Of a stretch of 44,428 nucleotides of DNA, positions 8,424 to 16,273 are shown in pieces. This DNA is from Planctomycetota bacterium (lineage in GTDB: Bacteria; Planctomycetota; Phycisphaerae; SM23-33). The DNA lies in assembly GCA_024275995.1 (NCBI GenBank), contig JAJRYB010000034.1:1-44428 (forward strand), read 5' to 3'. Within the stretch, counting starts at the first letter, position 1. Every line of letters begins with the position of its first letter. The notes below the pieces were generated by a model. It made no database searches and was not told where the DNA came from. It saw nothing but the letters and a program-made list of their open reading frames with translations. Both the position numbers and the translations under genes were made by a program.

Positions 8424-9311
8424 ATGAGACACAGACATGAAAAATTCACGATCGCACGTCCGGGCGTAACGCTTATCGAACTGCTCGTTTCCATCGTGAT
8501 CCTGGGGATAATGATCGGCTCGTTCAGCCTTATCCTCTCGCAGACACAGAAGCTCGTCTCCGGCTCCACGAAAGCCATGCGCGCCAACCAGTCCGCCTCC
8601 ACTATTTCCCAGGTCGTCAACGAGGATATCTCCCAAGCCTCAGCCGGCGGGTTCCTGTCCATCACGCAGACCAGCGCCGGAGGATCGCCCAGGCTGCTTA
8701 TGACCTCCGCGGGTATCAGCCATAGTATCACCAGCGGCGTCAGGGGAACCGGATCGTGCATACAGTACGGACTGGCCGGTAACGTACTGTTCCGGCAGGG
8801 ATGGATATTGAACGCATCGGGCGGTGGAAGCGACGTTTGGCCGATCGATCTTACGGACCTGCAATCGCTTTCGCGGGCGGGAATCAACACGCATGTAAAC
8901 AATATTTGTGCCGCCGCGCCAAGCCCTGCCGGCTCGGGCGCCGCCATTGTAATTCCACCCACCACGCTTGCGCAGGTGGACGCCCTCTGGCAGTGCCTTC
9001 CCGACGGCTGTCAAAGCATCAGCATCATGTGGACCGACGGGACGCTGACCGGCGGAAATCTGAACTGGTACGGGATCAACGCCGACGGAACGGTGACTCC
9101 CAAGGATGGAGGATGGGTCGGAAGGGATATCACTACCGTTCTGCCGGACCAGATCGAATTTTCCGAAGACGGCGGTTACCGCGCCCTCTGGACGCAGCAC
9201 AACAAGAACAACTGGCCCAAGGCGATAAAGATCCGCCTCACTCTTTCGAGCGATCTGGACCTGCCGGCGGGCATGAGGGACTATGAGATTATCTGCGCGC
9301 TTGGAGGGTGA
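8424..9311 (+). CDS. GspJ-like minor pseudopilin
   Basis: 295 residues. The N-terminus RPGVTLIELLVS (about 12-23) is a prepilin site with Val in place of the usual Phe, followed by the helix IVILGIMIGSFSLILSQTQKLV. Length and position between I- and K-like genes fit GspJ, whose globular domain is the largest of the I/J pair. AGGA at 8413-8416 is best spaced to ATG 8424 (GTG 8421 is an alternative). No enzymatic motif is visible in the body. Separated from the previous gene by the inverted repeat at 8271-8376, so it might be transcribed separately, but no promoter is evident. Confidence 0.8.
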   Translation: MRHRHEKFTIARPGVTLIELLVSIVILGIMIGSFSLILSQTQKLVSGSTKAMRANQSASTISQVVNEDISQASAGGFLSITQTSAGGSPRLLMTSAGISHSITSGVRGTGSCIQYGLAGNVLFRQGWILNASGGGSDVWPIDLTDLQSLSRAGINTHVNNICAAAPSPAGSGAAIVIPPTTLAQVDALWQCLPDGCQSISIMWTDGTLTGGNLNWYGINADGTVTPKDGGWVGRDITTVLPDQIEFSEDGGYRALWTQHNKNNWPKAIKIRLTLSSDLDLPAGMRDYEIICALGG

Positions 9312-9325
9312 GAGAAGCAAATACG

Positions 9326-9367
9326 AAAACTGAAAGCTGAAAACTGAAAGCTGAAAGCTGAAAGCTG
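9326..9367 (+). repeat. Short tandem CTGAAAG-type repeat
   Basis: Five to six imperfect copies of a 7-10 base unit (CTGAAAG / CTGAAAA) lie between the J-like and K-like genes, followed by TTTCGAATTTCGAATTTG. Both look like dispersed low-complexity intergenic repeats; no regulatory role can be shown. Confidence 0.75.
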
Positions 9368-9399
9368 TTTGTTTCGAATTTCGAATTTGTTTCTGATTC

Positions 9400-9416
9400 C
9401 CGTCCCTAAGGGACGG
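9400..9416 (+). repeat. Perfect hairpin CCGTCCC-TAA-GGGACGG
   Basis: A 7-bp perfect stem with a 3-base loop. It ends 3 bases before the AAGGAG ribosome site (about 9419-9424) of the K-like gene, so it could affect translation or mark an mRNA processing end. No T-run follows, so a classical terminator is unlikely. Confidence 0.7.
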
Positions 9417-9432
9417 TTAAGGAGTATGTATT

Positions 9433-12003
9433 ATGCGTATCCGGCATAAAAGACGCGGATCGGCGGTGCTGATGGCCGTCGGACTGGTCACTATCCTTGG
9501 GATGCTGGGCGGTATCTTTGTCCTTATCGCCCGGATGGACGCCCTCCAGCAGCGTGCCCTCGCCTCCAAGCGGCAGGTGGACCCCATCGCATCCGGCGTT
9601 CTGGCGAGGTTGCAGCAGGTTCTCAAGGAACGACTTTACATCGCCGACGGAAACGACACGGACGGGCCATTCAGCGGCGCTACGGGGGCTACGAGTTGGC
9701 GGAAGGTAGCCCAGTATCCACAGCGGCGACAGCACCCAATCTTTGGAAACATGGAAACCGACGACGACGCACTCTATCTCTACTACAACGACGCGACCCG
9801 AATCCAGCCGCATTACTCGAACATCTTCGGAACGTCCGGCACATACTACGACACGGACGGCGAGGGAACCAACGACGCGTATCTCGTGGAGGCGGGCGTT
9901 ACCGATTCCAAAGGCGAGATGTATTACGTAGCCGTGATGCTTCAGGACACCGGCGGGCTTATCTGCGTGAATACCGGCGGCGACCCGGACGCCGCGCAAC
10001 TGCCGGCAACCGTCCGGCCCGTAAGCGTGGACCTGAATGGGCTGCTGGGAAGCGGCGTTTACACGAACCTCCACACCGCGCGATGCCGCGGCGTCGCCGG
10101 AATCGACCTGCTGACATTCAGCCAGGAGGCAGCCGAGCACGCGCTCGATCCCCAGCCCGTGGGAAAATACGAGCTTTTCGCACCCGGCGACGAGATGTTC
10201 CTCCGCCGGCTCGTTTCCGGCGCGCCCACCGACACGGGGCGACTGTACGACGTGATCGGCGCGATCCCCACTGCTGCGCGAAAAATGCTGACCACCACGA
10301 GTATTTCCCGCGCGCTGGTGAGGCATCCGGCAGCAGCGGCCCCGGACAACTTCACCTCGCAGGTCGAACTGGACGTCTCGGACGCGCCGAAACGCACCAT
10401 CGTCTACAACCAGATGAAGTACATGCTCACGGAGATGGGCATCACCAGCCCGGACCCCAAGAAACTCGCAGCCCACTTCGTAGCCAACCTCTGGGCGTAT
10501 GGTTCCAGCGGCGCGACCGGAGCGCCGTGGGCATTTACCCCGCCCGACTTGCCGACCTTCACAGCATACGGCCTTGCTCAAGACCTCGTAATAACCGAAG
10601 CATACGCCAGCCATCGCGGCGAAGCGTCGCCGGGCGATAACACCTGGCGGTGGGGTTACGCTATCGAGATATTCAACCCGACAGGCAGTGCCGTGGCGAT
10701 CAACGGAAGCTACGCCATAGGCTCCGGAAGCATCATCGGCGGAAGCGTTCCCGTAGCCGCCGGTGGGAAGGTTGTCCTGTACGATTACCAGAACGGTTCG
10801 GCGGAGAATCAGACGGTGTTCGGCTGGAACGAGGGAAGCGCGCCGGCCGGTTGGCACAAGATTACCGGCGTGGATTTTTCCGGTACGAACACGGTCCAAT
10901 TGATGCATGTTTACAATCCAGGCCAGCCGACCGAAGTCCGCGTGCCGACCGACGGCGTCTCCAGCGGCGACCTGGGATACACACTCGCCAACAAAAACGC
11001 CATACCGCCGGGTGAAGTTAACGCGGATATCCGCCGAGACGACGACCTGTCGCGATGCCGGTACAACATAGCCGCGTACAAATCGTATACCGCCCACGCC
11101 CTGGGCGCCGCCAACGGGCTTGCGGCTACGGACCTTGCAGGCGACCAGTACCCTGTGTGGATCGTTCGTGCGGGGGCGCCCGCGGCGAGCCTGGGCGATA
11201 TCGGGCGGATATACATGACCGGACCGCAGAAAGACGGCACTGATTTGCGGTCCTTCCCGGAGGGCATATCCAGCGGCGCATTCAAGGGAATGTTCCCGGA
11301 CGCCCCCGGCAGGGGCAGGCTGGACCCCTGCCCACCCGCCGTTAATACCGGCGGATGGGGAACCGATCCCAAAACATATCCCGACGTGCCGCTGGCTGCG
11401 CTTATGAGCGAGTTCTTCACGCTCGTTCCTCCGGACGCCCCGCGAACGGACGACCAGCGGCGTGTGTACGGGCGGATCAACATAAACACCGCTACGCCGG
11501 AGGTGCTCAGGCAGCTCCCCTGGCCTGCTTTCATCGACCTGGACGGGAACGGCTCGCAGAACGGGCCCGATCCGACCGTCGACGTGAACACGCTGGTCGC
11601 GCAGATCATCGCGTATCGTGACATGACGGGCGTTTACGCCGATCGCGCAGCGGCGTCGGGAATCGCCAGCCTCCGCGCGGCCAGCACCTACGGCGGGTTC
11701 CTTACGCCGGGCGAAATCGCCATCCCGCTTGCGGATTACGTCGAGACGATTCTACCGGCGCAGGTTAACTTTCCGACGCCTACGGCGCAGGACCGCTATT
11801 ACACCGAATGGCGCGACGTGCTATACCGCGCGGTGGCGAACCTCGTTTCGGTGCACAGCGACGTTTTCACAGCCAACATCCACGTGCAGCTGGGCCTCGG
11901 CGCCAACCCGCTCAAGTGGAATTACGTCGCGATGATCGACCGCAGCGCGTGCAACAAGCCTGCGGACTCTCCGGCGGTTCTACTGTTCAGGCAAGTCAAG
12001 TAG
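9433..12003 (+). CDS. GspK-like giant minor pseudopilin with lamin-tail-like insertion
   Basis: 856 residues, more than twice the usual GspK length. The N-terminus RRGSAVLMAVGLVTILGMLGG (7-27) is a prepilin-like membrane helix without Glu5, which is normal for GspK, the tip subunit. Near residues 682-695, GRININTATPEVLRQLPW is the helix-hairpin-helix signature shared by GspK and ComEA, followed by further GspK-like sequence (VAQIIAYRDMTGVY). The extra mass lies mainly at about 100-650. Within it, about 380-510 (LVITEAYASH...WRWGYAIEIFNPTGSAVAINGSYAI...GGKVVLYDY) reads like a lamin-tail (LTD) beta-sandwich: 'IEIFNPTG' plus a glycine-bounded strand pattern. ATG 9433 with AAGGAG 8 bases upstream. 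Last gene of the pseudopilin run. The GspK assignment is good; the LTD call is motif-level. Confidence 0.85.
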   Translation: MRIRHKRRGSAVLMAVGLVTILGMLGGIFVLIARMDALQQRALASKRQVDPIASGVLARLQQVLKERLYIADGNDTDGPFSGATGATSWRKVAQYPQRRQHPIFGNMETDDDALYLYYNDATRIQPHYSNIFGTSGTYYDTDGEGTNDAYLVEAGVTDSKGEMYYVAVMLQDTGGLICVNTGGDPDAAQLPATVRPVSVDLNGLLGSGVYTNLHTARCRGVAGIDLLTFSQEAAEHALDPQPVGKYELFAPGDEMFLRRLVSGAPTDTGRLYDVIGAIPTAARKMLTTTSISRALVRHPAAAAPDNFTSQVELDVSDAPKRTIVYNQMKYMLTEMGITSPDPKKLAAHFVANLWAYGSSGATGAPWAFTPPDLPTFTAYGLAQDLVITEAYASHRGEASPGDNTWRWGYAIEIFNPTGSAVAINGSYAIGSGSIIGGSVPVAAGGKVVLYDYQNGSAENQTVFGWNEGSAPAGWHKITGVDFSGTNTVQLMHVYNPGQPTEVRVPTDGVSSGDLGYTLANKNAIPPGEVNADIRRDDDLSRCRYNIAAYKSYTAHALGAANGLAATDLAGDQYPVWIVRAGAPAASLGDIGRIYMTGPQKDGTDLRSFPEGISSGAFKGMFPDAPGRGRLDPCPPAVNTGGWGTDPKTYPDVPLAALMSEFFTLVPPDAPRTDDQRRVYGRININTATPEVLRQLPWPAFIDLDGNGSQNGPDPTVDVNTLVAQIIAYRDMTGVYADRAAASGIASLRAASTYGGFLTPGEIAIPLADYVETILPAQVNFPTPTAQDRYYTEWRDVLYRAVANLVSVHSDVFTANIHVQLGLGANPLKWNYVAMIDRSACNKPADSPAVLLFRQVK

Positions 12004-12013
12004 AACAAAAACC

Positions 12014-12109
12014 GGTTAATCGGTTGACTGGTTAATCAGTTAACCGGTCTAATCAGTAAAAGCTGAAGAAGCCCATCCGTCATCCAATTAACCAGTCAAC
12101 CGATTAACC
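12014..12109. repeat. Perfect 23-bp inverted repeat after the pseudopilin operon
   Basis: The 23 bases at 12014-12036 (starting GGTTAATCGG) are exactly reverse-complementary to 12087-12109, with a 50-base spacer. Further partial copies of the GGTTAAT/ATTAACC unit flank both arms (12036-12050, 12110-12124). It lies just behind the K-like stop codon and 25 bases before nikR, so the arms could form a large terminator-like structure. A shorter relative (CCGATTAAC...AATTAACCG) sits at about 16337-16363. Confidence 0.85.
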
Positions 12110-12133
12110 AATTAACCAGTCAACTTTAATGCT

Positions 12134-12553
12134 ATGTCCGACCTGATCCGATTGAGCATTTCACTGGAGAGTTCGCTCGCAAGGCGGCTCGAGCGTCTGG
12201 TGAAGGCCAGCCGTTATACGAACCGCTCGGAATTCGTGCGCGACATGATCCGCGAGCGTCTCGTCGAGCAGCAATGGGCGGACGATAACCAGGAAGTGCT
12301 GGGCACGATCACGCTCCTGTACGACCATCACGCAGGCGGGATGGCGAACAAGTCCGTCGACATTCAGCACCGCCACTACGAGCAGATCCTCGCCACCACG
12401 CACCTGCACCTCTCGCACGACCTTTGCGCGGAGATGATAATGGTTCGCGCCCCGGCTGCGATCATCCGCGAGATCGCCGACGATCTTCGCAGCCGAAAGG
12501 GAGTGCTGCACGGATCGCTGTCGATAAGCTCGACCGGAAAGTCGCTGCATTAA
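12134..12553 (+). CDS. nikR: NikR-family nickel-responsive transcription regulator
   Basis: 139 residues, normal length. The N-terminal ribbon-helix-helix (2-45, LIRLSISLESSLARRLERLV...RSEFVRDMIRERL) binds DNA; the C-terminal ACT-type domain (about 55-135) binds nickel. The four high-affinity ligands of E. coli NikR (H76, H87, H89, C95) correspond to H79, H90, H92 and C98 in QHRHYEQILATTHLHLSHDLC, so metal binding is probably intact. Known role: nickel-dependent repression of uptake or nickel-enzyme genes. No nickel transporter or nickel enzyme is adjacent, so its targets lie elsewhere or are not evident; the LarA-like protein at 37 kb belongs to a nickel-cofactor family but is 24 kb away. 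No strong ribosome site precedes ATG 12134. Confidence 0.93.
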   Translation: MSDLIRLSISLESSLARRLERLVKASRYTNRSEFVRDMIRERLVEQQWADDNQEVLGTITLLYDHHAGGMANKSVDIQHRHYEQILATTHLHLSHDLCAEMIMVRAPAAIIREIADDLRSRKGVLHGSLSISSTGKSLH

Positions 12554-12565
12554 ACCGAACATTTC

Positions 12566-12632
12566 ACCACAGAAACCACCGAGAGCACTGAGGCGCGAAA
12601 CAAATTTTGTCTCTCTCCGTGTGCTCTGTGGT
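12566..12632. repeat. CACAGA-type imperfect inverted repeat (second copy)
   Basis: Starts ACCACAGAAACCACCGAGAG and ends CGTGTGCTCTGTGGT, with the palindromic centre ACAAATTTTGT (12600-12610). The arms pair imperfectly. It lies 13 bases after nikR, so it may act as its 3' structure. Same architecture as the repeats at 8271-8376 and 16106-16186. Confidence 0.75.
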
Positions 12633-12708
12633 TATGAATCGGAGGTTAAACGACAGCGACCCGCAGGCCTGTTGCCCACGGGTCGCCGCGAAAACGAAAA
12701 ACAAAAAA

Positions 12709-12779
12709 CTGGGGATAAAGGATTCGAACCTTTACTAACTGATCCAGAGTCAGTCGTGCTACCGTTACACTAATCCCCA
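12709..12779 (-). tRNA. tRNA-Gln(CTG)
   Basis: The reverse complement folds as a cloverleaf. The acceptor stem TGGGGAT pairs with ATCCCCA and the discriminator is G, as expected for tRNA-Gln. Anticodon arm ACTGA-CTCTGGA-TCAGT gives anticodon CTG. The T arm contains GGTTCGAATCC. No CCA is encoded; the 3' end runs into a T-rich stretch (TTTTTTGTTTTT) that may help termination. Confidence 0.93.
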
Positions 12780-12787
12780 GTTTACAC

Positions 12788-12856
12788 GTAGGGCGTGCAA
12801 CTCGTTGCACGCGGGTAAATTTCGCACCCAATTTCGCGTCCGTACGGACGCCCTAC
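12788..12856. repeat. Small MITE-like inverted repeat with GTAGGGCGT termini
   Basis: Starts GTAGGGCGTGCAACTCGTTG and ends CGTCCGTACGGACGCCCTAC; the terminal nine bases are perfect inverted repeats. Each end also contains its own small palindrome (CGTGCAAC-TCGTTGCACG; CGTCCGTACGGACG). It lies just upstream of the 5' end of the minus-strand tRNA-Gln. No coding capacity. Confidence 0.75.
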
Positions 12857-12966
12857 ATCCGGATCAGGGGGAATTTCAGTCGCACGATATCGGGTCAGTT
12901 TACCCGCCGAAGCGAGCAAGTCAAGATTGAAAAACAGGGACCAGGGGCCAGGCGAAATACGGAAAG

Positions 12967-12985
12967 CCCCTCGCACTGCGAGGGG
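12967..12985 (-). terminator. Hairpin behind the PilZ gene
   Basis: An 8-bp perfect stem CCCCTCGC / GCGAGGGG with loop ACT, 28 bases past the PilZ stop on the minus strand. Only a short CTTTCC follows, so rho-independent termination would be weak. Confidence 0.5.
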
Positions 12986-13012
12986 ACATGTCCCAAGCAT
13001 CGTCGATTCGTT

Positions 13013-13366
13013 TTACGCCGCCGCTACCTGCGTTGCGTATCCGTAACCGCTCGACGCGCCCAGCGACGCCGTGTCGAACTCCAGTCCGACGCGATAGCCT
13101 TCCTCCGCCTGCCTGCAACGGACGATCGTGGCGTAGATGTTTCGCCGCCCGCTGTTATTGCTCAGCGGCAGGCAGAGCACGATGCGCTGTCCCGGGTAAA
13201 ACGCGCGATCGGAGTAGGCCCCGAGGCCCGATCGGGAAATGTCAACCATGTGCAACGTATCGACCGGATCGCCCCCGTCAGGGTCCAGACGGATGCCGCG
13301 CAAAGTCATCTGGAGGTTGGTACGTTGATGACGCCTTTTTTCAACGGTCTTCGCGTTCTCTGTCAT
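13013..13366 (-). CDS. PilZ-domain protein
   Basis: 117 residues, essentially a single PilZ domain, the cyclic di-GMP receptor fold. The two ligand motifs are present: RRHQR near residue 10 (RxxxR) and DISRSGLG near 45-52 (D/NxSxxG). The beta-barrel follows, with FYPGQRIVLCLPL and YRVGLEFDTAS near the end. The ATG at 13366 is chosen because AGGAG lies 8 bases upstream on the minus strand and because the residues before it look non-native, although the frame remains open to 13744. Transcribed divergently from the aconitase-family gene. Since the pseudopilus ATPase at 1.8-3.6 kb has an MshEN domain, both may answer to cyclic di-GMP (inference). Confidence 0.88.
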   Translation of the reverse strand: MTENAKTVEKRRHQRTNLQMTLRGIRLDPDGGDPVDTLHMVDISRSGLGAYSDRAFYPGQRIVLCLPLSNNSGRRNIYATIVRCRQAEEGYRVGLEFDTASLGASSGYGYATQVAAA

Positions 13367-13550
13367 ATCAGAGGCTCCTGAGGCTTCTGGAATGCCCGAC
13401 ATCAAGCGCATCGGCGTAGAGAAGGCCGTTCTTGAATAGTGAAGCAATTTTTCCGGGACCCATCTGGCGGTAATGAAGCCGTTGAATTGCGGACCTCCAG
13501 CATTTACGATGCCGTATTGTTCGGCAGACACACAAGCGCGGAGTTGACCG

Positions 13551-14930
13551 ATGGGTATGACGATAACGGAAAAGATTCTCGCAGCCCACGCCGGCGAGAC
13601 GAAAGTCACGCCGGGCGAAAGCGTGTGGGTAAACGCCGACGTGCTCATGACGCACGACGTATGCGGGCCCGGTACGATAGGCATATTCGACCAGCAGTTC
13701 GGCTGTGACGCGAAAGTGTTCGACCCGGAAAAGATCGTCATCATTCCGGATCACTATATCTTCACCTCAGACGCCAAGGCGCATCGCAATATAGATATCC
13801 TGCGCGACTTCGCAAAGCGGCAGGGAATCGTCAACTACTACGATCCGGATTTTATGGATACGACTGATCCCGGCGTGCCTGCGCCATACGCCGATCCGGC
13901 CAAGACTTCCTACCGGGGCGTCTGCCACGTCGCGCTCCCACAGAACGGGTTCACCCGGCCGGGCGAAGTGCTCCTGGGAACCGACAGCCATACCTGCACG
14001 CACGGCGCGCTGGGGCTTTTCGCCACGGGTATCGGAAACACCGACGCGGCGTTCGTGATGGGAACGGGCAAGCTCTGGCTGAAGGTCCCGCCGTCCATGA
14101 AGTTTGTCTTCAACGGGCCGATGCCGCCCTGGCTGATGGGAAAGGACCTCATCCTGCACGTCATCGGCGAGATCACCACCGACGGGGCGACCTACCGGGC
14201 GATGGAGTTCGCCGGCGAGGCGATCGACGCCCTGGGCATCGAGGAGCGGATGACTATCTGCAACATGGCCATCGAGGCGGGCGGAAAGAACGGAGTGATC
14301 AACCCCGACGACGTGACGATGGATTACGTGCGCGCGAGGACGTCCAAGCCGTTCCGACCGGTCTGCTCCGACACCGATGCGAAGTACCTCTCCGTAACGG
14401 AGTTCGACGCGGCGAAAATCGAGCCGACGATCGCCCAGCCCCACTCGCCGGACAACCGCGCCACGGCGAGGGAACTTTCCGATGTAAAACTCGACCGGGC
14501 GTATATCGGATCGTGCACGGGAGGAAAGACGACGGATTTCATCGCAGCGGCGACGCTGCTCGACGGGAAGCGGGTCGCTATCGAGACGTTCATAGTGCCC
14601 GCGACGACGCAGGTGGACGCGGACCTCGACCGATGCAAGGTGAACGGAAAGACGCTGCGGGAAATATTCACCTCGGCTGGGTGCGAGATAGGCCCGGCCG
14701 GCTGCGCCGCATGCCTGGGAGGACCCGCCGACACATTCGGCCGGGCGAACGAACCAATGCGAATTATCTCGACCACGAACCGCAACTTCCCCGGACGAAT
14801 GGGACACAAGGAGGCAGGGGTGTTCCTGGCTTCCCCGCTGACCGCAGCCGCCGGGGCACTTACCGGACACATAACCGATCCGCGCGACGTTATGGACTTC
14901 GATACGCCGATCGGGCGAACGACGAACTGA
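13551..14930 (+). CDS. Aconitase-family large subunit, 3-isopropylmalate dehydratase-like
   Basis: 459 residues. [4Fe-4S] ligands are visible as C322 (GSCTGG) and the pair C385/C388 (GCAACLGG). Substrate-site stretches HDVCGPGTIG, LLGTDSHTCTHGALG and NRNFPGRMG are conserved. It belongs to the LeuC/homoaconitase large-subunit group, which needs a separate small subunit (LeuD) to form the active enzyme. No small subunit follows: the next gene is a methyltransferase, so the partner must lie elsewhere. Known relatives act on isopropylmalate (leucine synthesis), homocitrate or 2,3-dimethylmalate; the substrate cannot be decided here. GGAG lies 7 bases before ATG 13551; ATG 13557 is an alternative start. 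Confidence 0.88.
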   Translation: MGMTITEKILAAHAGETKVTPGESVWVNADVLMTHDVCGPGTIGIFDQQFGCDAKVFDPEKIVIIPDHYIFTSDAKAHRNIDILRDFAKRQGIVNYYDPDFMDTTDPGVPAPYADPAKTSYRGVCHVALPQNGFTRPGEVLLGTDSHTCTHGALGLFATGIGNTDAAFVMGTGKLWLKVPPSMKFVFNGPMPPWLMGKDLILHVIGEITTDGATYRAMEFAGEAIDALGIEERMTICNMAIEAGGKNGVINPDDVTMDYVRARTSKPFRPVCSDTDAKYLSVTEFDAAKIEPTIAQPHSPDNRATARELSDVKLDRAYIGSCTGGKTTDFIAAATLLDGKRVAIETFIVPATTQVDADLDRCKVNGKTLREIFTSAGCEIGPAGCAACLGGPADTFGRANEPMRIISTTNRNFPGRMGHKEAGVFLASPLTAAAGALTGHITDPRDVMDFDTPIGRTTN

Positions 14931-14967
14931 TACGAGTACGAATCACGGAATTTTACGGGATAACAAC

Positions 14968-15642
14968 ATGGGCCTGCTCGATTTTCGATCCAAGCGCGAC
15001 GTAAAACGGCTGCAGGACGATCTTCCAGCCCTCGGCGATTATGACGCACAGGCCTCGCGCGCGGAGAAAATACTGCGCGACAAGCACGCCCAGTACGTCG
15101 CGAGCGTATCGACGGACCTTGCCGCCGCCTCGCTGAACCTGTGCAAGTTCCTGTGGGTCCTGTGCGATGCGATCCAGCCGAGGCGAATCGTGGATCTCGG
15201 CAGCGGGTTCAGTTCGTACCTTCTCCGTTCGTGGGCGGCGCAATCGGAGCTGGACCCAGCCCCGGAAGTCTGGAGCGTTGACGACGCGCCGCAATGGCTC
15301 GATAAGACGCGCGAGTTCCTCGCCGCGGAGGGGCTTACCACGGAGAACGTCCTGTCGTGGGATGAGTTCGACGGCGCCGATCGCGGACAGTTCGACCTGG
15401 TGTTCCACGATATGGGCTCGATGCCGACCCGTGTCAGGACGTTTGATAAGGCGATTTCGCTCGCCCGTCCCGGCGGAGCAATAGTCCTGGACGACGTACA
15501 TAAACGCAAGAAATACCGACTCTTCGTCGCAGAGACGCTGAAAAAAGCGAACCTGGACTACTACGACCTCAAGAACCTCCTGCTGGACGAGTTCGGGCGC
15601 TACGCCTGGCTTGTAATACGCCCAGCCGATGGCGACAAATAA
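14968..15642 (+). CDS. Class I SAM-dependent methyltransferase
   Basis: 224 residues. Motif I RIVDLGSGFSSYLL (about 73-86) is the SAM-binding glycine loop. VWSVDDAPQWLDKTREFL is the acidic post-I region, FDLVFHDMGS motif IV, and GGAIVLDDVHKRKKY a later strand. The overall plan resembles O-methyltransferase/macrocin-type enzymes that act on small molecules, but no substrate can be named. It lies 37 bases after the aconitase-family gene on the same strand and may be cotranscribed; a functional link is not evident. Start ATG 14968; no strong ribosome site. Confidence 0.8.
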   Translation: MGLLDFRSKRDVKRLQDDLPALGDYDAQASRAEKILRDKHAQYVASVSTDLAAASLNLCKFLWVLCDAIQPRRIVDLGSGFSSYLLRSWAAQSELDPAPEVWSVDDAPQWLDKTREFLAAEGLTTENVLSWDEFDGADRGQFDLVFHDMGSMPTRVRTFDKAISLARPGGAIVLDDVHKRKKYRLFVAETLKKANLDYYDLKNLLLDEFGRYAWLVIRPADGDK

Positions 15643-16105
15643 GAGCTGCGCGTAGCGTGGGTACCTGGGCGAGCGAACATCGAACACCGCCGAACGGCAA
15701 GCCAGGATCGGACCGTGGGCGAGAGTTGCGATGCGGCTTACCGCCTGCCTCGCCGAAGCCACGACGTCGCCGAAGCGGCTATATCGCATCGGCGACCGGG
15801 AGAAGGCGGGTTCGGAGGTGTGCCGTTTCCTGATGCCTGTTATTTGTTCGCGGCGAATGTAATTTCTTGTGAGTGAAACGGATGCATGCCGGAAATGCCC
15901 CTTTTGTGCGCCCGGATGGACCAGCGACCATCCGATTCGTCCGAAAAAAATACAAAAAAATATTCCACGCCTGAATAAAGACTTGCGCACATCACTTTTC
16001 CAAAAGTTACCTGTTCGGGTGGTCAAAACAGGGGTATTGGCCCAAGTATGGAGGCGCGTGCTACGCGCGCTGAAGTTGCTTGACAATTAAAGAACGAAAA
16101 ACCGA

Positions 16106-16186
16106 CACAGAGGAACAGAGGAAAATGAGGTTTAAAAACAAAGCAAAGCGTTTTTAAATTTCTCTGCATCTCTGTATCTCTGTGTG
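16106..16186. repeat. CACAGA-type imperfect inverted repeat (third copy)
   Basis: Starts CACAGAGGAACAGAGGAAAA and ends with CTCTGTATCTCTGTGTG. An inner stem TTAAAAAC (16132-16139) pairs perfectly with GTTTTTAA (16150-16157). Same plan as the elements at 8271-8376 and 12566-12632: purine-rich CACAGA arm, A/T-rich centre, CTGTG arm. Confidence 0.8.
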
Positions 16187-16273
16187 TAATAAGACGTTAC
16201 GTATTTTCGCCCCTCGAAAAACCCTTTCCAGCCTGTCCCCGGTTGTCCCAGGATTTGCGGGGCTGTGCGGAGT

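Noticed and set aside
9406-11097. Long minus-strand open frame (563 codons) opposite the GspK-like gene
   Set aside because: It lies antisense to a gene with clear motifs and ribosome site, and its product has no recognisable pattern; long antisense frames are common at this GC content.
14953-16086. Minus-strand open frame across the methyltransferase and the following non-coding region
   Set aside because: The first half is antisense to a clear methyltransferase and the rest has no motif, no ribosome site and ends in A/T-rich repeat DNA.
15869-16090. Short plus-strand open frame (73 codons) in the repeat-rich gap
   Set aside because: No ribosome site, biased low-complexity sequence and no resemblance to any family.
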